10,929 nucleotides of DNA, taken from Tannerella sp. GTDB taxonomy: Bacteria; Bacteroidota; Bacteroidia; Bacteroidales; Tannerellaceae. The first letter of the stretch is position 1. Every line of letters begins with the position of its first letter. This document shows positions 1-7,518 of this stretch, in pieces. The DNA lies in contig JAITQL010000110.1 in the NCBI GenBank assembly GCA_031288935.1, forward strand, positions 1 through 10,929, written 5' to 3'. The notes under the pieces were generated by a model. The model was given only the letters and a program-made list of their open reading frames with translations, made no database searches and was not told where the DNA came from. The translations under genes and the position numbers were made by a program.

Positions 1-1
1 T

Positions 2-120
2 GAAAACAGGCTTCTAAAAATTTTAGACGGGCATTTTCGACCGGAAACAGGCTTCTAAAAATTTTAGACGGGCATTTTCGATTGAAAACAGGCTTCCCGC
101 AATGGCGGAAAGCGAAAACG
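2..120. repeat. 41-bp tandem repeat array, two full copies plus a divergent third, cut by the left edge
   Basis: The marker AACAGGCTTC occurs at 5, 46 and 87, an exact 41-bp period. Copies 1 and 2 are nearly identical, and each holds the palindrome TCTAAAAATTTTAGA (13-27 in copy 1). In copy 3 that core is replaced by a different self-complementary core, CCGC-AATG-GCGG at about 97-108, so a hairpin can still form although the bases differ. The array begins at the first base of the window, so it probably extends to the left. It precedes the DUF6261 gene by about 80 bp. Its function is unknown. Confidence 0.8.
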
Positions 121-130
121 GCATGAATTG

Positions 131-185
131 CATTATCAACAGTAACATTAGTATCAATCATTATCAACAATAACATTATATCAAT
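131..185. repeat. 27/28-bp AT-rich tandem duplication upstream of the DUF6261 gene
   Basis: The segment 131-158 starts CATTATCAACAGTAACATTA and recurs at 159-185 with one substitution and a 1-bp indel. The pair ends 17 bp before the ATG at 203, so it lies in the likely promoter or leader region. I do not see a convincing TTTG / TAnnTTTG promoter pair in it. Confidence 0.7.
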
Positions 186-202
186 ATTTAAAAACAGAAA
201 CT

Positions 203-1132
203 ATGGAAACGAAGAAATTTTTTCCGGTTTACGTATCCAACTTGAAGCTCGACAATCTTGCGGGCTTGTGTACTGAAACGGTCGACGTCGCGGGGCCGAT
301 GGTGTCTTCGATAGAAAACCAGCTGCTGCAGGTGCGGTTCAATTCGTTGCAGACGAATACCGGCCTGTTGAAGTCGCTCATGAACCGTTCGCGCAAAAAC
401 GTCTTGACGTCGCATATCCATGTGCTGGACAAACGGGTCGGCGCCCTCTATTCCGATGTGAAGCGGACGTCGACGGCGGCCGAAAAGAGCAGCAATGCGA
501 CGACTGCCGCCGCGGGGTCGGCGCTGGTGCATGCGCTCAAACCGTTCTGGAAGGTGACGGCGGAACCGATGGCCAGCCAGCTGGCGCAGCTCGGCGAACT
601 GTTCCTGCGCGTGAACGGGAACCAGACGCTGCAGGCTGCCCTGGGCACGCTGGGACTGGGGGGCGTGTGGGAAGAACTGTCGGGCGTGAACGCCGAACTG
701 AACGCGCTCTACGACGAGCGGGTGGCCGAGGAAGCGGCTGAAGCGCCGTTGCCTGCCGCCACGAAGATGAAGGAAACGGTGGTCAGGGACTACGAGGGTT
801 TCTGCACCGTGACCGAGCAGCTGCTTGTTGCCCTGCCGTCGCCGCTGCTGGAACAGCTGTTTTACAGCATCGACGTGCTGCGTCACACGTACGCTCCGCA
901 TGCGAAGAAGGACCTCAGGCATGCCGTTACCGAGCCAATTGAACCGCAGACCCGTACCGGTCTGCCGCTGACGCCCCCCATCAAACTCTTCTACGAAGAC
1001 GTGCCGCTGGAACTGGGCAAGGACTACAACGTGACGTACGGCAACAACATCAACGCGGGCGAAGGCACCGTCACCAGCCACGGCAAGGGGAAATACACCG
1101 GCTCGCATACAACCACGTTTTACATCGTTTGA
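203..1132 (+). CDS. DUF6261 family protein with a C-terminal DYxVxYxNNxNAGxGT module
   Basis: This is a 309-residue protein of unknown function. Residues 1-240 resemble DUF6261, a Bacteroidetes family often present in several copies per genome: an N-terminal VSNLKLDNLAGL segment followed by long, probably helical stretches, including an Ala/Glu-rich run near 160-190. No signal peptide or membrane segment is visible, so a cytoplasmic location is inferred. The last 55 residues or so (255-309) are different: DYNVTYGNNINAGEGTVT at 274-291, then GKGKYTG (294-300) and TTTFYIV. This matches a beta-rich repeat that I know mainly from bacterial cell-surface proteins, so a domain fusion is likely. The ATG at 203 is chosen because it begins the conserved N-terminus and lies just after the duplicated leader. 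The gene stands alone. Immediately after its stop come AAAGATTCA iterons and a GC-rich hairpin. Family assignment is from recalled sequence pattern. Confidence 0.75.
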   Translation: METKKFFPVYVSNLKLDNLAGLCTETVDVAGPMVSSIENQLLQVRFNSLQTNTGLLKSLMNRSRKNVLTSHIHVLDKRVGALYSDVKRTSTAAEKSSNATTAAAGSALVHALKPFWKVTAEPMASQLAQLGELFLRVNGNQTLQAALGTLGLGGVWEELSGVNAELNALYDERVAEEAAEAPLPAATKMKETVVRDYEGFCTVTEQLLVALPSPLLEQLFYSIDVLRHTYAPHAKKDLRHAVTEPIEPQTRTGLPLTPPIKLFYEDVPLELGKDYNVTYGNNINAGEGTVTSHGKGKYTGSHTTTFYIV

Positions 1133-1166
1133 AAAATTCAAAAATTCAAAGATTCAAAGATTCGCA
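1133..1166 (+). repeat. AAAGATTCA/AAAAATTCA iterons after the DUF6261 stop
   Basis: Short direct repeats of AAA(G/A)ATTCA begin at the base after the TGA stop and run into the hairpin at 1172. The same units recur at about 1215-1252 here. Elsewhere they occur at 1886-1926 and 1968-1996 (opposite orientation), at 7880-7937 (opposite orientation), and more weakly at 10650-10665. Confidence 0.75.
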
Positions 1167-1171
1167 GTGTG

Positions 1172-1205
1172 CGGAGGCGCGGAGATGTATTTCTCCGTGC
1201 CTCCG
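1172..1205 (+). terminator. GC-rich hairpin, copy 1 (REP-like element or terminator)
   Basis: CGGAGGCGCGGAG (1172-1184) pairs with CTCCGTGCCTCCG (1193-1205) around an 8-nt loop, giving a 13-bp stem with one G-T pair. It lies 39 bp after the DUF6261 stop, so it could end that transcript. There is no clean T-run. The same hairpin is repeated 90 bp further on, and a relative occurs at 10737-10769, so it is a dispersed repeat as much as a terminator. Confidence 0.6.
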
Positions 1206-1214
1206 TCCGATTTT

Positions 1215-1252
1215 AAAATTCAAAGATTCAAAGATTCAAAGATTCAAAAATT
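1215..1252 (+). repeat. second block of AAAGATTCA iterons
   Basis: About four AAAGATTCA/AAAAATTCA units precede the second hairpin. Together with that hairpin they make a 90-bp duplication of the preceding block (the GCAGTGTGCGGAGGC segment recurs with a 90-bp offset). The number of 9-bp units differs between the copies, as expected from slippage. Confidence 0.75.
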
Positions 1253-1261
1253 CGCAGTGTG

Positions 1262-1295
1262 CGGAGGCGCGGAGATGTATTTCTTCGTGCCTCCG
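1262..1295 (+). terminator. GC-rich hairpin, copy 2
   Basis: CGGAGGCGCGGAG (1262-1274) faces CTTCGTGCCTCCG (1283-1295) across the same 8-nt loop as copy 1. One stem base differs from copy 1 (CTTCG instead of CTCCG), which turns a G-C pair into a G-T pair on the plus-strand RNA. It lies between the convergent DUF6261 and DUF2283 genes and could serve as a terminator for either. Confidence 0.55.
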
Positions 1296-1322
1296 TCGTT
1301 TCATGCCTGTCTGCAACGGGAG

Positions 1323-1517
1323 TTATGAAACTTCATATTCCACTTTGGTTGGATTTTCCGCCTGTGTGGAGGCATTCAGGACTTCGATGGCAACGATCCG
1401 GCCATCCGCAGAATAATCCAGTATGACTCCTTTTTTCTCTTCATCACTTTCAAAGACGATCCCGTCACTGAAAATAACAGAAAGGATGTCTTGCTCTCTA
1501 TCATATTTTACTTTCAT
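1323..1517 (-). CDS. DUF2283 domain-containing small protein
   Basis: This is a 64-residue protein matching the DUF2283 pattern along its whole length: MKVKYDREQDILSVIFSDG at 1-19, then a short acidic stretch, then GVILDYSADGRIVAIEVLNAS at about 30-50. The family forms a small all-beta fold, and its length here is typical, so the gene looks intact. DUF2283 genes often sit next to a DUF4258 gene, and the pair has been suggested to be toxin-antitoxin-like; no partner is visible on either side, so this one appears to be an orphan. No strong ribosome binding site precedes the start, which is usual for Bacteroidetes. Function is unknown. Confidence 0.85.
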   Translation of the reverse strand: MKVKYDREQDILSVIFSDGIVFESDEEKKGVILDYSADGRIVAIEVLNASTQAENPTKVEYEVS

Positions 1518-1558
1518 AATACTTCGCTATTTCAGTCGTTTTATACTTCATGCGGCAA

Positions 1559-1754
1559 GGTTTTGTACACCGCATCTGTCCCGCTGGGGACAGGATGCCG
1601 GTAGAAAATTGCATGTTACCCCCCAAAATCCCGTAGGGATGGCATGTGTGATATGACCTGCATAACATCCCTTACGGGATTCCGCCGGATATTGCAGCAT
1701 TCTTTTTTCTACCGACATTTTGTCCCTGACGGGACAGGCGCAATGCACAAAACC
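1559..1754. repeat. long imperfect inverted repeat with nested palindromes (MITE-like)
   Basis: This fills most of the gene-free stretch between the DUF2283 gene and pgi. The left arm begins GGTTTTGTAC (1559) and the right arm ends GCACAAAACC (1754). Each arm carries the same three blocks in mirror order: a TGTCCC..GGGACA palindrome (about 1577-1592 and 1721-1736), a GGTAGAAAA block (1600-1608, complement near 1705-1713), and an ATCCCGTAGGGAT-type palindrome (1629-1640 and 1668-1680). The arms align with several mismatches and small gaps around a centre near 1656. No transposase is encoded. A non-autonomous mobile element or dimerised intergenic repeat is plausible. Confidence 0.7.
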
Positions 1755-1885
1755 ATATCCGTGCACAGTATATAAAGTGTTTCTTTCGATAAGACAAACT
1801 CCCATTTCCCCGATACAGGGAAAGGTTACAATGCTCAATGCGCGATTTTCAATTCAACAAGTCAGCGCCTTTGCAGAAACAAAGG

Positions 1886-1996
1886 CTTTGAATCCTTGAA
1901 TTTTTGAATCCTTGAATTTTAAATTCTGCGGCATCTGCGTCGAAATCCCTTTCATCCGCGTGAAACGAATCTTTGAATCTTTGAATCTTTGAATTT
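1886..1996 (-). repeat. iterons and a CGTGAAACGAATC module next to the pgi stop
   Basis: On the minus strand, reading away from the pgi stop, AAAGATTCA units (1968-1996) lead into CGTTTCACGCGGATGAAAG (about 1951-1970), and further AAGGATTCA/AAAAATTCA units lie at 1886-1926. The iterons touch the TAA of pgi (1996-1998). The same module, iterons followed by CGTTTCACGC(G/A)GA, recurs at 10650-10680 after the DUF4465 gene, again in the direction of the gene it follows. Confidence 0.65.
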
Positions 1997-3339
1997 TACA
2001 GTCTTGCCTTGAGGGCTTCGCTTTCTTTTTCGTAGCCGGGTTTGTTCAGCAGGGCGAACATGTTCTTTTTGTACGCCTCCACGCCGGGCTGGTCGAACGG
2101 ATTGACGCCCGATACGTAGCCGCTGATGCCGCAAGCTTTTTCAAAGAAATAGAACAACTGACCGATGTACCAGGCGTTGACCCGGGGCAGGGTGATTTGT
2201 ATATTCGGCACGCCGCCGTCCATGTGCGCCAGCTGCGTGCCAAGTCCGGCCATCCTGTTGACTTCATCCACCCGTTTGCCGGCAAGGAAATTCAGCCCGT
2301 CCAGATCGGCTTCGTCCGCGGGAACGAGCAGCTCGTGATCCGGTGTTTCTACCGAAATCACGGTCTCGAAAATGCTGCGCTCGCCGTCCTGAATCCATTG
2401 TCCCATGGAATGAAGGTCGGTGGTGAAATCGACCGCGGCGGGGAAAATGCCCTTGTTGTCCTTGCCTTCGCTTTCGCCGTAGAGTTGCTTCCACCATTCG
2501 CCGATGTAGTGCAGTTTGGGATGGAAGCTGGCCAGGATTTCGATTTTCTTTCCGGATGCATACAGGGCGTTCCGCACGGCGGCGTAGAGCGCGGCGATGT
2601 TTTCGTCGAAAGGCGTTTCGGGGCCTGTCCGTTTTTCGATCGACGCTGCGCCGGCTACCAGCTGGCGGATGTCCAGTCCGGCGACGGCGACGGGCAGCAG
2701 TCCCACCGGCGTGAGTACGGAGAATCGTCCGCCGACATTGTCGGGAATGGCGAATGTCCGGTATCCCTCCTGCACAGCCAGCGTGCGGAGGGCGCCGCGC
2801 GTCCGGTCGGTGACGGCTACGATGCGGTGTCGGGCTTCTTCCTTGCCGACGGCCTCCTCGAGCTGTTTCTTCAGGATACGGAATGCCAGCGCCGGCTCGG
2901 TGGTGGTGCCGGATTTTGAAATGTTGACGATTCCGAAGGATTTTCCTTTCAGCAGTCCGGTCAGTTCGTAGAGATAATCCTCGCCGATGTTGTGCCCGGC
3001 ATGGAGCAGAAGGGGATTCGCGCGTTCGCCCTGCAGCCAGTCGAAACTGCTGTTCAGCGCTTCGGTCACGGCCTTTGTCCCCAGGTAGCTGCCGCCGATG
3101 CCGACCACGACCACGACTTCGCATCTGGCGCGCAGGATGGCCGCCGTGTCTTCAACGGCCTTCAGTTCGGCCTCCGTGATGGAAGACGGAAGATGCAGCC
3201 AGCCCAGAAAATCGCTTCCCGCACCGCTTCCGTCGTGCAGCGCTTCCATACCCCTTTTCACCGGCGCTTCAAGCGCACGGAACTGTTCCCGTGTGACGGC
3301 GTTCAACGCCTTGTCAATATTTAATCGAATTGTATTCAT
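1996..3339 (-). CDS. pgi: glucose-6-phosphate isomerase
   Basis: This enzyme interconverts glucose 6-phosphate and fructose 6-phosphate in glycolysis and gluconeogenesis, in the cytoplasm. The 447-residue length fits the short bacterial form (about 450 residues, Bacillus type) rather than the 550-residue E. coli form. Visible signatures are GIGGSYLG at 80-87, the sugar-phosphate loop [12 protein letters not shown] at 139-150, [11 protein letters not shown] (family signature 1) at 203-213, a Glu in the GESEGK segment at about 289-291 at the expected place of the catalytic acid, DLHSMGQW with His310, and [12 protein letters not shown] (signature 2) at 413-424 with the conserved Lys. It lies 28 bp downstream of lysS on the same strand, so co-transcription is likely. 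The start at 3339 gives the usual N-terminus. AAAGATTCA iterons begin at its stop codon. Confidence 0.97.
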   Translation of the reverse strand: MNTIRLNIDKALNAVTREQFRALEAPVKRGMEALHDGSGAGSDFLGWLHLPSSITEAELKAVEDTAAILRARCEVVVVVGIGGSYLGTKAVTEALNSSFDWLQGERANPLLLHAGHNIGEDYLYELTGLLKGKSFGIVNISKSGTTTEPALAFRILKKQLEEAVGKEEARHRIVAVTDRTRGALRTLAVQEGYRTFAIPDNVGGRFSVLTPVGLLPVAVAGLDIRQLVAGAASIEKRTGPETPFDENIAALYAAVRNALYASGKKIEILASFHPKLHYIGEWWKQLYGESEGKDNKGIFPAAVDFTTDLHSMGQWIQDGERSIFETVISVETPDHELLVPADEADLDGLNFLAGKRVDEVNRMAGLGTQLAHMDGGVPNIQITLPRVNAWYIGQLFYFFEKACGISGYVSGVNPFDQPGVEAYKKNMFALLNKPGYEKESEALKARL

Positions 3340-3367
3340 ACTTTTGTTTTCTATTTAAATGATTCGG

Positions 3368-5119
3368 TTATCGGACGGCCGTGCTGTCTGTTACAGACCG
3401 TATCCAGTTTTCCACTTCCCGGGCGGCGGGATTTTCCAGTCCCAGCCCGTACTTCCTGTTGAGATCGAAAAGCGCCTGCCGTACCAGCTGCGGGTTGGCG
3501 CCGGAGAGCGATTCGACGGTGGCATAGCCGGCTTTTTGCAACACGGGCGCCCAGGCCTCGCCGATGCCGTGCGCCGCATACTTCTCCGGCGCGTCTTTCC
3601 GGGTCGCCTTCTCCGGACGCATCTGCGGGAAGAGCAGCACCTCCTGAATACTTTCCCGTCCGGTCAGAAACATCGTCAGGCGATCCATGCCGATGCCCAT
3701 GCCGCTCGTGGGAGGCATTCCGTATTCCAGCGCTCTGAGGAAATCCTCGTCGATGTACATCGCCTCGTCGTCCCCCTTTTCCGACAGGCGCAACTGTTCT
3801 TCGAAGCGTTTGCGCTGGTCGACGGGATCGTTCAGTTCCGAGTAGGCATTGGCTATTTCCTTGCCGTTGACCATCAACTCGAACCGTTCCGTCAGTTCGG
3901 GATGATTCCGGTGGCGCTTGGTGAGCGGACTCATCTCGACGGGATAGTCGGTGATGAACGTCGGCTGGATATACGCATGTTCGCACTTGTCGCCGAAGAT
4001 GGCGTCGATCAGCTTGCCCTTGCCCATCGTCCGGTCGTGTTCCACGCCGAGCCGGTCGCATACGCCGTGCAGTTCGTTTTCCTCCATGCCGGCGATGTCG
4101 ACACCCGTATGTTCCCGGATGGCGTCAATCATCGTCACCCGCCGGTAGGGCGGTTTGAAATCAATCTCCCGGTCGCCGGTTTTCACCTTCGTGTCGCCGA
4201 GTACGTCCATGCAGATCCGTTCGAGCATCTGTTCGGTAAAATCCATCATCCACCGGTAGTCCTTGTAGGCCACATAGATTTCCATGCACGTAAATTCCGG
4301 GTTGTGCGTGCGATCCATGCCCTCGTTGCGGAAGTTGCGGCTAAACTCGTAGACGCCTTCAAAGCCGCCGACAATGAGCCGTTTCAGGTAGAGTTCGTTG
4401 GCAATCCGCAGGTACAGCGGTATATCCAGCGCATTGTGATGCGTGGTGAACGGGCGTGCGGCGGCGCCTCCGGGAATCGTTTGCAGGACGGGCGTATCGA
4501 CTTCGGTGTATCCTCTTTCATTGAAGAAGGAACGCATGGAGTTGAAGATTTTCGTGCGCTTGAGGAAGATCTCCTTCACGTCGCCGTTCACCACCAGGTC
4601 TACGTACCGCTGGCGGTAACGCAGTTCCGGGTCGGTGAAGCCGTCGTACACGACGCCGTCTTTCTCCTTGACAACCGGCAACGGACGCAGGGACTTCGAC
4701 AGCACGGTCAGCGTTTGGGCGTGAACGGAGATTTCCCCCATCTGCGTGCGGAAGACAAAGCCCTGGATGCCGACGAAATCGCCGATGTCCAGCAGTTTCT
4801 TGAAGACGGTGTTGTACAGTTCGGCATTGCTGTTTGCGTCCTGACAAATGTCGTCGCGCGTGACATACACCTGGATACGTCCCGTAGCATCCTGCAGTTC
4901 CATGAAAGAAGCCTTTCCCATGATGCGGCGGCTCATGATGCGTCCGGCAACCGTTACCCGGCGCGGCTCGTCGCCGTCTCTGAAAGAAGTCTTGATTTCG
5001 CCGGCATATCCGTTGACGGCGTATTCTGCGGCGGGATAGGGGTCGATACCGGACTGGCGCAGTTGTTCGAGGCTGTTTCGCCGGATGATTTCCTGTTCAC
5101 TCAACTCTAATACATTCAT
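3368..5119 (-). CDS. lysS: lysyl-tRNA synthetase, class II
   Basis: This enzyme charges tRNA-Lys with lysine using ATP, in the cytoplasm. An OB-fold anticodon-binding domain spans about 55-150 ([18 protein letters not shown]). The class II catalytic core follows: motif 1 near 195-220 ([16 protein letters not shown]), motif 2 at 263-277 ([15 protein letters not shown]), and motif 3 at 471-481 ([10 protein letters not shown]). At 583 residues it is about 75 longer than the E. coli enzyme. The extra is a C-terminal tail at about 515-575 ([16 protein letters not shown], then [14 protein letters not shown]), which looks like a helix-hairpin-helix type domain. I recall longer LysS proteins of about 576 residues in Bacteroides, so the tail is probably normal for the order. 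The ATG at 5119 follows a Bacteroidetes-type promoter with a leader of about 20 nt. Confidence 0.97.
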   Translation of the reverse strand: MNVLELSEQEIIRRNSLEQLRQSGIDPYPAAEYAVNGYAGEIKTSFRDGDEPRRVTVAGRIMSRRIMGKASFMELQDATGRIQVYVTRDDICQDANSNAELYNTVFKKLLDIGDFVGIQGFVFRTQMGEISVHAQTLTVLSKSLRPLPVVKEKDGVVYDGFTDPELRYRQRYVDLVVNGDVKEIFLKRTKIFNSMRSFFNERGYTEVDTPVLQTIPGGAAARPFTTHHNALDIPLYLRIANELYLKRLIVGGFEGVYEFSRNFRNEGMDRTHNPEFTCMEIYVAYKDYRWMMDFTEQMLERICMDVLGDTKVKTGDREIDFKPPYRRVTMIDAIREHTGVDIAGMEENELHGVCDRLGVEHDRTMGKGKLIDAIFGDKCEHAYIQPTFITDYPVEMSPLTKRHRNHPELTERFELMVNGKEIANAYSELNDPVDQRKRFEEQLRLSEKGDDEAMYIDEDFLRALEYGMPPTSGMGIGMDRLTMFLTGRESIQEVLLFPQMRPEKATRKDAPEKYAAHGIGEAWAPVLQKAGYATVESLSGANPQLVRQALFDLNRKYGLGLENPAAREVENWIRSVTDSTAVR

Positions 5120-5145
5120 TCTTTAGTTTTCTTTGAAATTCGCCG

Positions 5146-5179
5146 CAAAAGTACAAAAAATATACTTGGCAGAAACAAA
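5146..5179 (-). promoter_or_regulatory. lysS promoter, Bacteroidetes type
   Basis: On the minus strand TTTG (5176-5179) is followed, after 22 bp, by TACTTTTG (5146-5153), an exact match to the -7 consensus TAnnTTTG. The spacing is slightly longer than the usual 19-21 bp. Transcription would begin near 5139, about 20 nt before the lysS ATG. Confidence 0.6.
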
Positions 5180-5271
5180 CGGAGATGAAAACGGGCTAAT
5201 ATTTACGGCTAACGGGAGGGCACGGGAATGAATCCGCGGATCGCGGGAAGGGGATAACCGGAAAAATTGAC

Positions 5272-5279
5272 TATTTTTG
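5272..5279 (+). promoter_or_regulatory. probable hflX operon -7 element
   Basis: TATTTTTG matches TAnnTTTG and lies 24 bp before the TTG start of hflX, which would give a very short leader. No good TTTG is seen about 20 bp upstream, so the call rests on the -7 element and position alone. Confidence 0.45.
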
Positions 5280-5303
5280 CACCGGATATAATCAGGCAAT
5301 ACA

Positions 5304-6533
5304 TTGAAAGAATTTATCATTACGGAAGAACGTACGGAAAAAGCCGTTCTGGTCGGGTTGATCACGCCCGAACAAAACGAGAAGCAGGTCGGGGAATACC
5401 TGGACGAGCTGGCCTTCCTGGCCGAAACGGCCGGCATCAAACCGGTCAAACAGTTTTATCAGCGGCTGGACATGCCTAACTCCGTCACCTTTGTCGGTTC
5501 GGGAAAATTGCAGCAGATCAATGAATACGTCGTGGAAAACGAAATCGGAACGGTGATCTTCGACGACGAACTGTCCGCCAAACAGCTGCGCAACATAGAA
5601 AAGGTATTGAACGTGCATATTTCAGACCGCACCAATCTGATTCTTGACATCTTTGCCCGCCGGGCACAGACGGCACATGCCAAAACACAGGTCGAACTGG
5701 CGCAGTACCGTTACATGCTGCCCCGCCTGACGCGCCTCTGGACGCACCTGGAACGCCAGCGCGGCGGAATCAACATGCGCGGGCCGGGCGAGACGCAGCT
5801 GGAAACAGACCGCCGCATCATCCTCGACAAGATTGCCAAGCTGAAACGCGATCTTGTCGAAATAGACCGGCAAAAGTCCTCCCAGCGCAAAAACCGCGGC
5901 AAACTGGTGCGCGTCGCGCTGGTTGGCTATACCAACGTGGGCAAGTCGACGCTTATGACGCTGCTGAGCAAAAGCGAAGTCTTTGCGGAAAACAAGCTGT
6001 TTGCCACCCTGGATACGACCGTTCGCAAGGTGATCATTGAAAACCTGCCCTTCCTGCTTACCGACACGGTCGGGTTCATACGCAAGCTGCCCACCGAGCT
6101 GGTCGAATCCTTCAAGTCGACGCTGGACGAAGTGCGCGAGGCCGACCTGCTGCTGCACATCGTCGACATCTCGCACCCGACGTTTGAGGAACAGATCGAG
6201 GTGGTCAACAAGACGCTGGCCGAGATCGGATGCGAAGAAAAACCCGTCGTCATCCTCTTCAACAAGATCGACGCCTTCACGTTCGTTCCCAAGGACGAAG
6301 ACGACCTGACGCCGTGCGTGCGGGAGAATGTTTCGCTGGACGAGCTGAAAGAAACCTGGATGGCGAAACTGCCGGACAAGTGTATCTTTGTTTCGGCCAG
6401 GGAACGGCTCAACATCGACGCATTGAAAGAACTTCTCTACGAACGGGTGCGGGAGATTCACGTCCAGCGTTTCCCGTACAACGATTTCCTCTTTCAGTAT
6501 TATGGCGAAGATGACATGCAACTGCCGGAATAA
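5304..6533 (+). CDS. hflX: GTPase HflX (TTG start)
   Basis: HflX is a ribosome-associated GTPase that splits stalled 70S ribosomes, notably under heat stress. In the 409 residues, the HflX N-terminal domain covers about 15-120, and the family signature MRGPGETQLE is at 158-167 after a helical middle segment. The G domain has G1 GYTNVGKST (208-216), a switch I segment LFATLDTT (232-239), G3 DTVGF (254-258), G4 NKID (320-323) and G5 SARER (364-368). The TTG start is preferred for three reasons. An in-frame TAA at 5289-5291 excludes an upstream start. The first in-frame ATG is at about residue 57, inside the conserved domain. The N-terminus MKEFIITEERTEKAVLVGLI matches Bacteroidetes homologues as I remember them. 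It is the first gene of a tight operon with cdd and the NimA-like gene. Confidence 0.95.
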   Translation: MKEFIITEERTEKAVLVGLITPEQNEKQVGEYLDELAFLAETAGIKPVKQFYQRLDMPNSVTFVGSGKLQQINEYVVENEIGTVIFDDELSAKQLRNIEKVLNVHISDRTNLILDIFARRAQTAHAKTQVELAQYRYMLPRLTRLWTHLERQRGGINMRGPGETQLETDRRIILDKIAKLKRDLVEIDRQKSSQRKNRGKLVRVALVGYTNVGKSTLMTLLSKSEVFAENKLFATLDTTVRKVIIENLPFLLTDTVGFIRKLPTELVESFKSTLDEVREADLLLHIVDISHPTFEEQIEVVNKTLAEIGCEEKPVVILFNKIDAFTFVPKDEDDLTPCVRENVSLDELKETWMAKLPDKCIFVSARERLNIDALKELLYERVREIHVQRFPYNDFLFQYYGEDDMQLPE

Positions 6534-6541
6534 CCCCTCAC

Positions 6542-7015
6542 ATGAATACCCGTACAATTGAAATCAGGGTTCGGACATGCGGCATAAGCGAATTGTCCGG
6601 CGAAGAAAAACAGTGGATGCAGGCGGCCGTCGCTGCGGCGGAACAGGCGTATGCTCCATACTCCGGCCTTCAAGTCGGAGCGGTGGCCGTGCTGGAAGAC
6701 GGTACGCTTGTGGCGGGCAGCAATCAGGAAAACGTGGCCTATCCTTCGGGCTTGTGCGCCGAACGTGTGGCACTGTTCGGCGCTGCCGCCCGTTATCCCG
6801 GCGTGCCGGTGAAGGCGCTGGCGGCAGTCGCCCTCAGAGACGGGGAAGTGTTGCCCTTCATCACGCCCTGCGGCGCTTGCCGTCAGGTACTGCTGGAAAC
6901 GGAAGAACGCTATCGCCGGCCTGTACGTGTCCTGCTTTGCGGAAGCGGAGAGGTGCACGGCGTAGATTCGGCCGCATCGCTGCTGCCGCTTTCATTCGGA
7001 CAAACATTCAAGTAA
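6542..7015 (+). CDS. cdd: cytidine deaminase
   Basis: This enzyme deaminates cytidine and deoxycytidine to uridine and deoxyuridine in pyrimidine salvage. The 157 residues fit the short homotetrameric class, although most members are about 130-140 residues, so the N-terminus is slightly extended (about 20 residues before the core helix). Zinc-site residues are visible: Cys72 and the proton-shuttling Glu74 in LCAERVALF, and Cys110 and Cys113 in PCGACRQVL. The substrate-binding segment NQENVAYPSG (61-70) precedes them. The gene starts 8 bp after the hflX stop and ends 4 bp before the next gene, so all three are probably translated from one mRNA. No function link with HflX is evident. Confidence 0.95.
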   Translation: MNTRTIEIRVRTCGISELSGEEKQWMQAAVAAAEQAYAPYSGLQVGAVAVLEDGTLVAGSNQENVAYPSGLCAERVALFGAAARYPGVPVKALAAVALRDGEVLPFITPCGACRQVLLETEERYRRPVRVLLCGSGEVHGVDSAASLLPLSFGQTFK

Positions 7016-7019
7016 AAAC

Positions 7020-7502
7020 ATGCACGGAATGAAAACAATCGAACACAGTGACAGGGAAATCATGGAAGCCGTCATCCGCCGGTGCGACATTTGTTTTGTC
7101 GGGATGGCGGGCACGGACGGCATCCCGTATGTGTTGCCCATGAACTTCGGTTACGCCGGCGGAGTGATCTATCTGCATTCCGCACAGGAAGGCGGCAGCA
7201 TCACGCTGCTCCGCCAAAATCCGAACGTGTGCATCGCCTTCAATACCGAAAACGAACTTGTCTACCAGCATCCCGACATGGCATGCAGTTACCGGATGCG
7301 TTCCCGAAGCGTCATTGCCTGGGGAAAAGTCGTCTTTGAAAACGACTTCGACCGGAAAACGGAAGCGCTGAACATCCTGATGCGGCAATACTCGGACAAG
7401 ACGTTCCGCTATGCCCGGCCAGCGGTCGAAAATGTAAAAATCTGGCGGGTAACCGTCGAAAAAATGACCTGCAAGGAGTTCGGCGCTCCGCACAAACCTT
7501 GA
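7020..7502 (+). CDS. pyridoxamine 5'-phosphate oxidase family flavoprotein, NimA-like
   Basis: This 160-residue protein has the split-barrel FMN-binding fold of the pyridoxamine-phosphate-oxidase superfamily, in the branch that includes the Nim 5-nitroimidazole resistance proteins. Supporting segments are PYVLPMNFGY (36-45), IYLHSAQEGG (50-59) with a His in the usual flavin-pocket region, NPNVCIAF (67-74), the basic strand SYRMRSRSVIAWGKV (90-104), and the C-terminal IWRVTVEKMTCKE (141-153). Such proteins are common in Bacteroidales chromosomes and most are not proven drug-resistance genes; the natural substrate here cannot be told. A second in-frame ATG at 7029 (MKTIEHSDRE) is an equally reasonable start. 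It is the last gene of the hflX-cdd operon, and the 42-bp repeat array begins 16 bp after its stop. Confidence 0.85.
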   Translation: MHGMKTIEHSDREIMEAVIRRCDICFVGMAGTDGIPYVLPMNFGYAGGVIYLHSAQEGGSITLLRQNPNVCIAFNTENELVYQHPDMACSYRMRSRSVIAWGKVVFENDFDRKTEALNILMRQYSDKTFRYARPAVENVKIWRVTVEKMTCKEFGAPHKP

Positions 7503-7518
7503 CCGGCGATGCGGAAAC

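Noticed and set aside
188..1141. 317-codon open frame antisense to the DUF6261 gene
   Set aside because: The translation is Arg/His/Gln-rich low-complexity sequence typical of a shadow frame, and the plus-strand frame carries recognisable domains.
1548..1838. 96-codon open frame on the minus strand
   Set aside because: It lies across the long inverted repeat, so its sequence is explained by the palindromes; no family resemblance and no start context.
3359..5110. 583-codon open frame on the plus strand antisense to lysS
   Set aside because: It mirrors lysS exactly, its translation has no recognisable motif, and lysS on the other strand has all class II synthetase motifs. GC-rich codons leave the opposite strand open.
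7020..7502. Calling the flavoprotein a nim nitroimidazole resistance gene
   Set aside because: Fold-level similarity only; many Bacteroidales carry such proteins with no shown resistance, and no IS promoter lies upstream.
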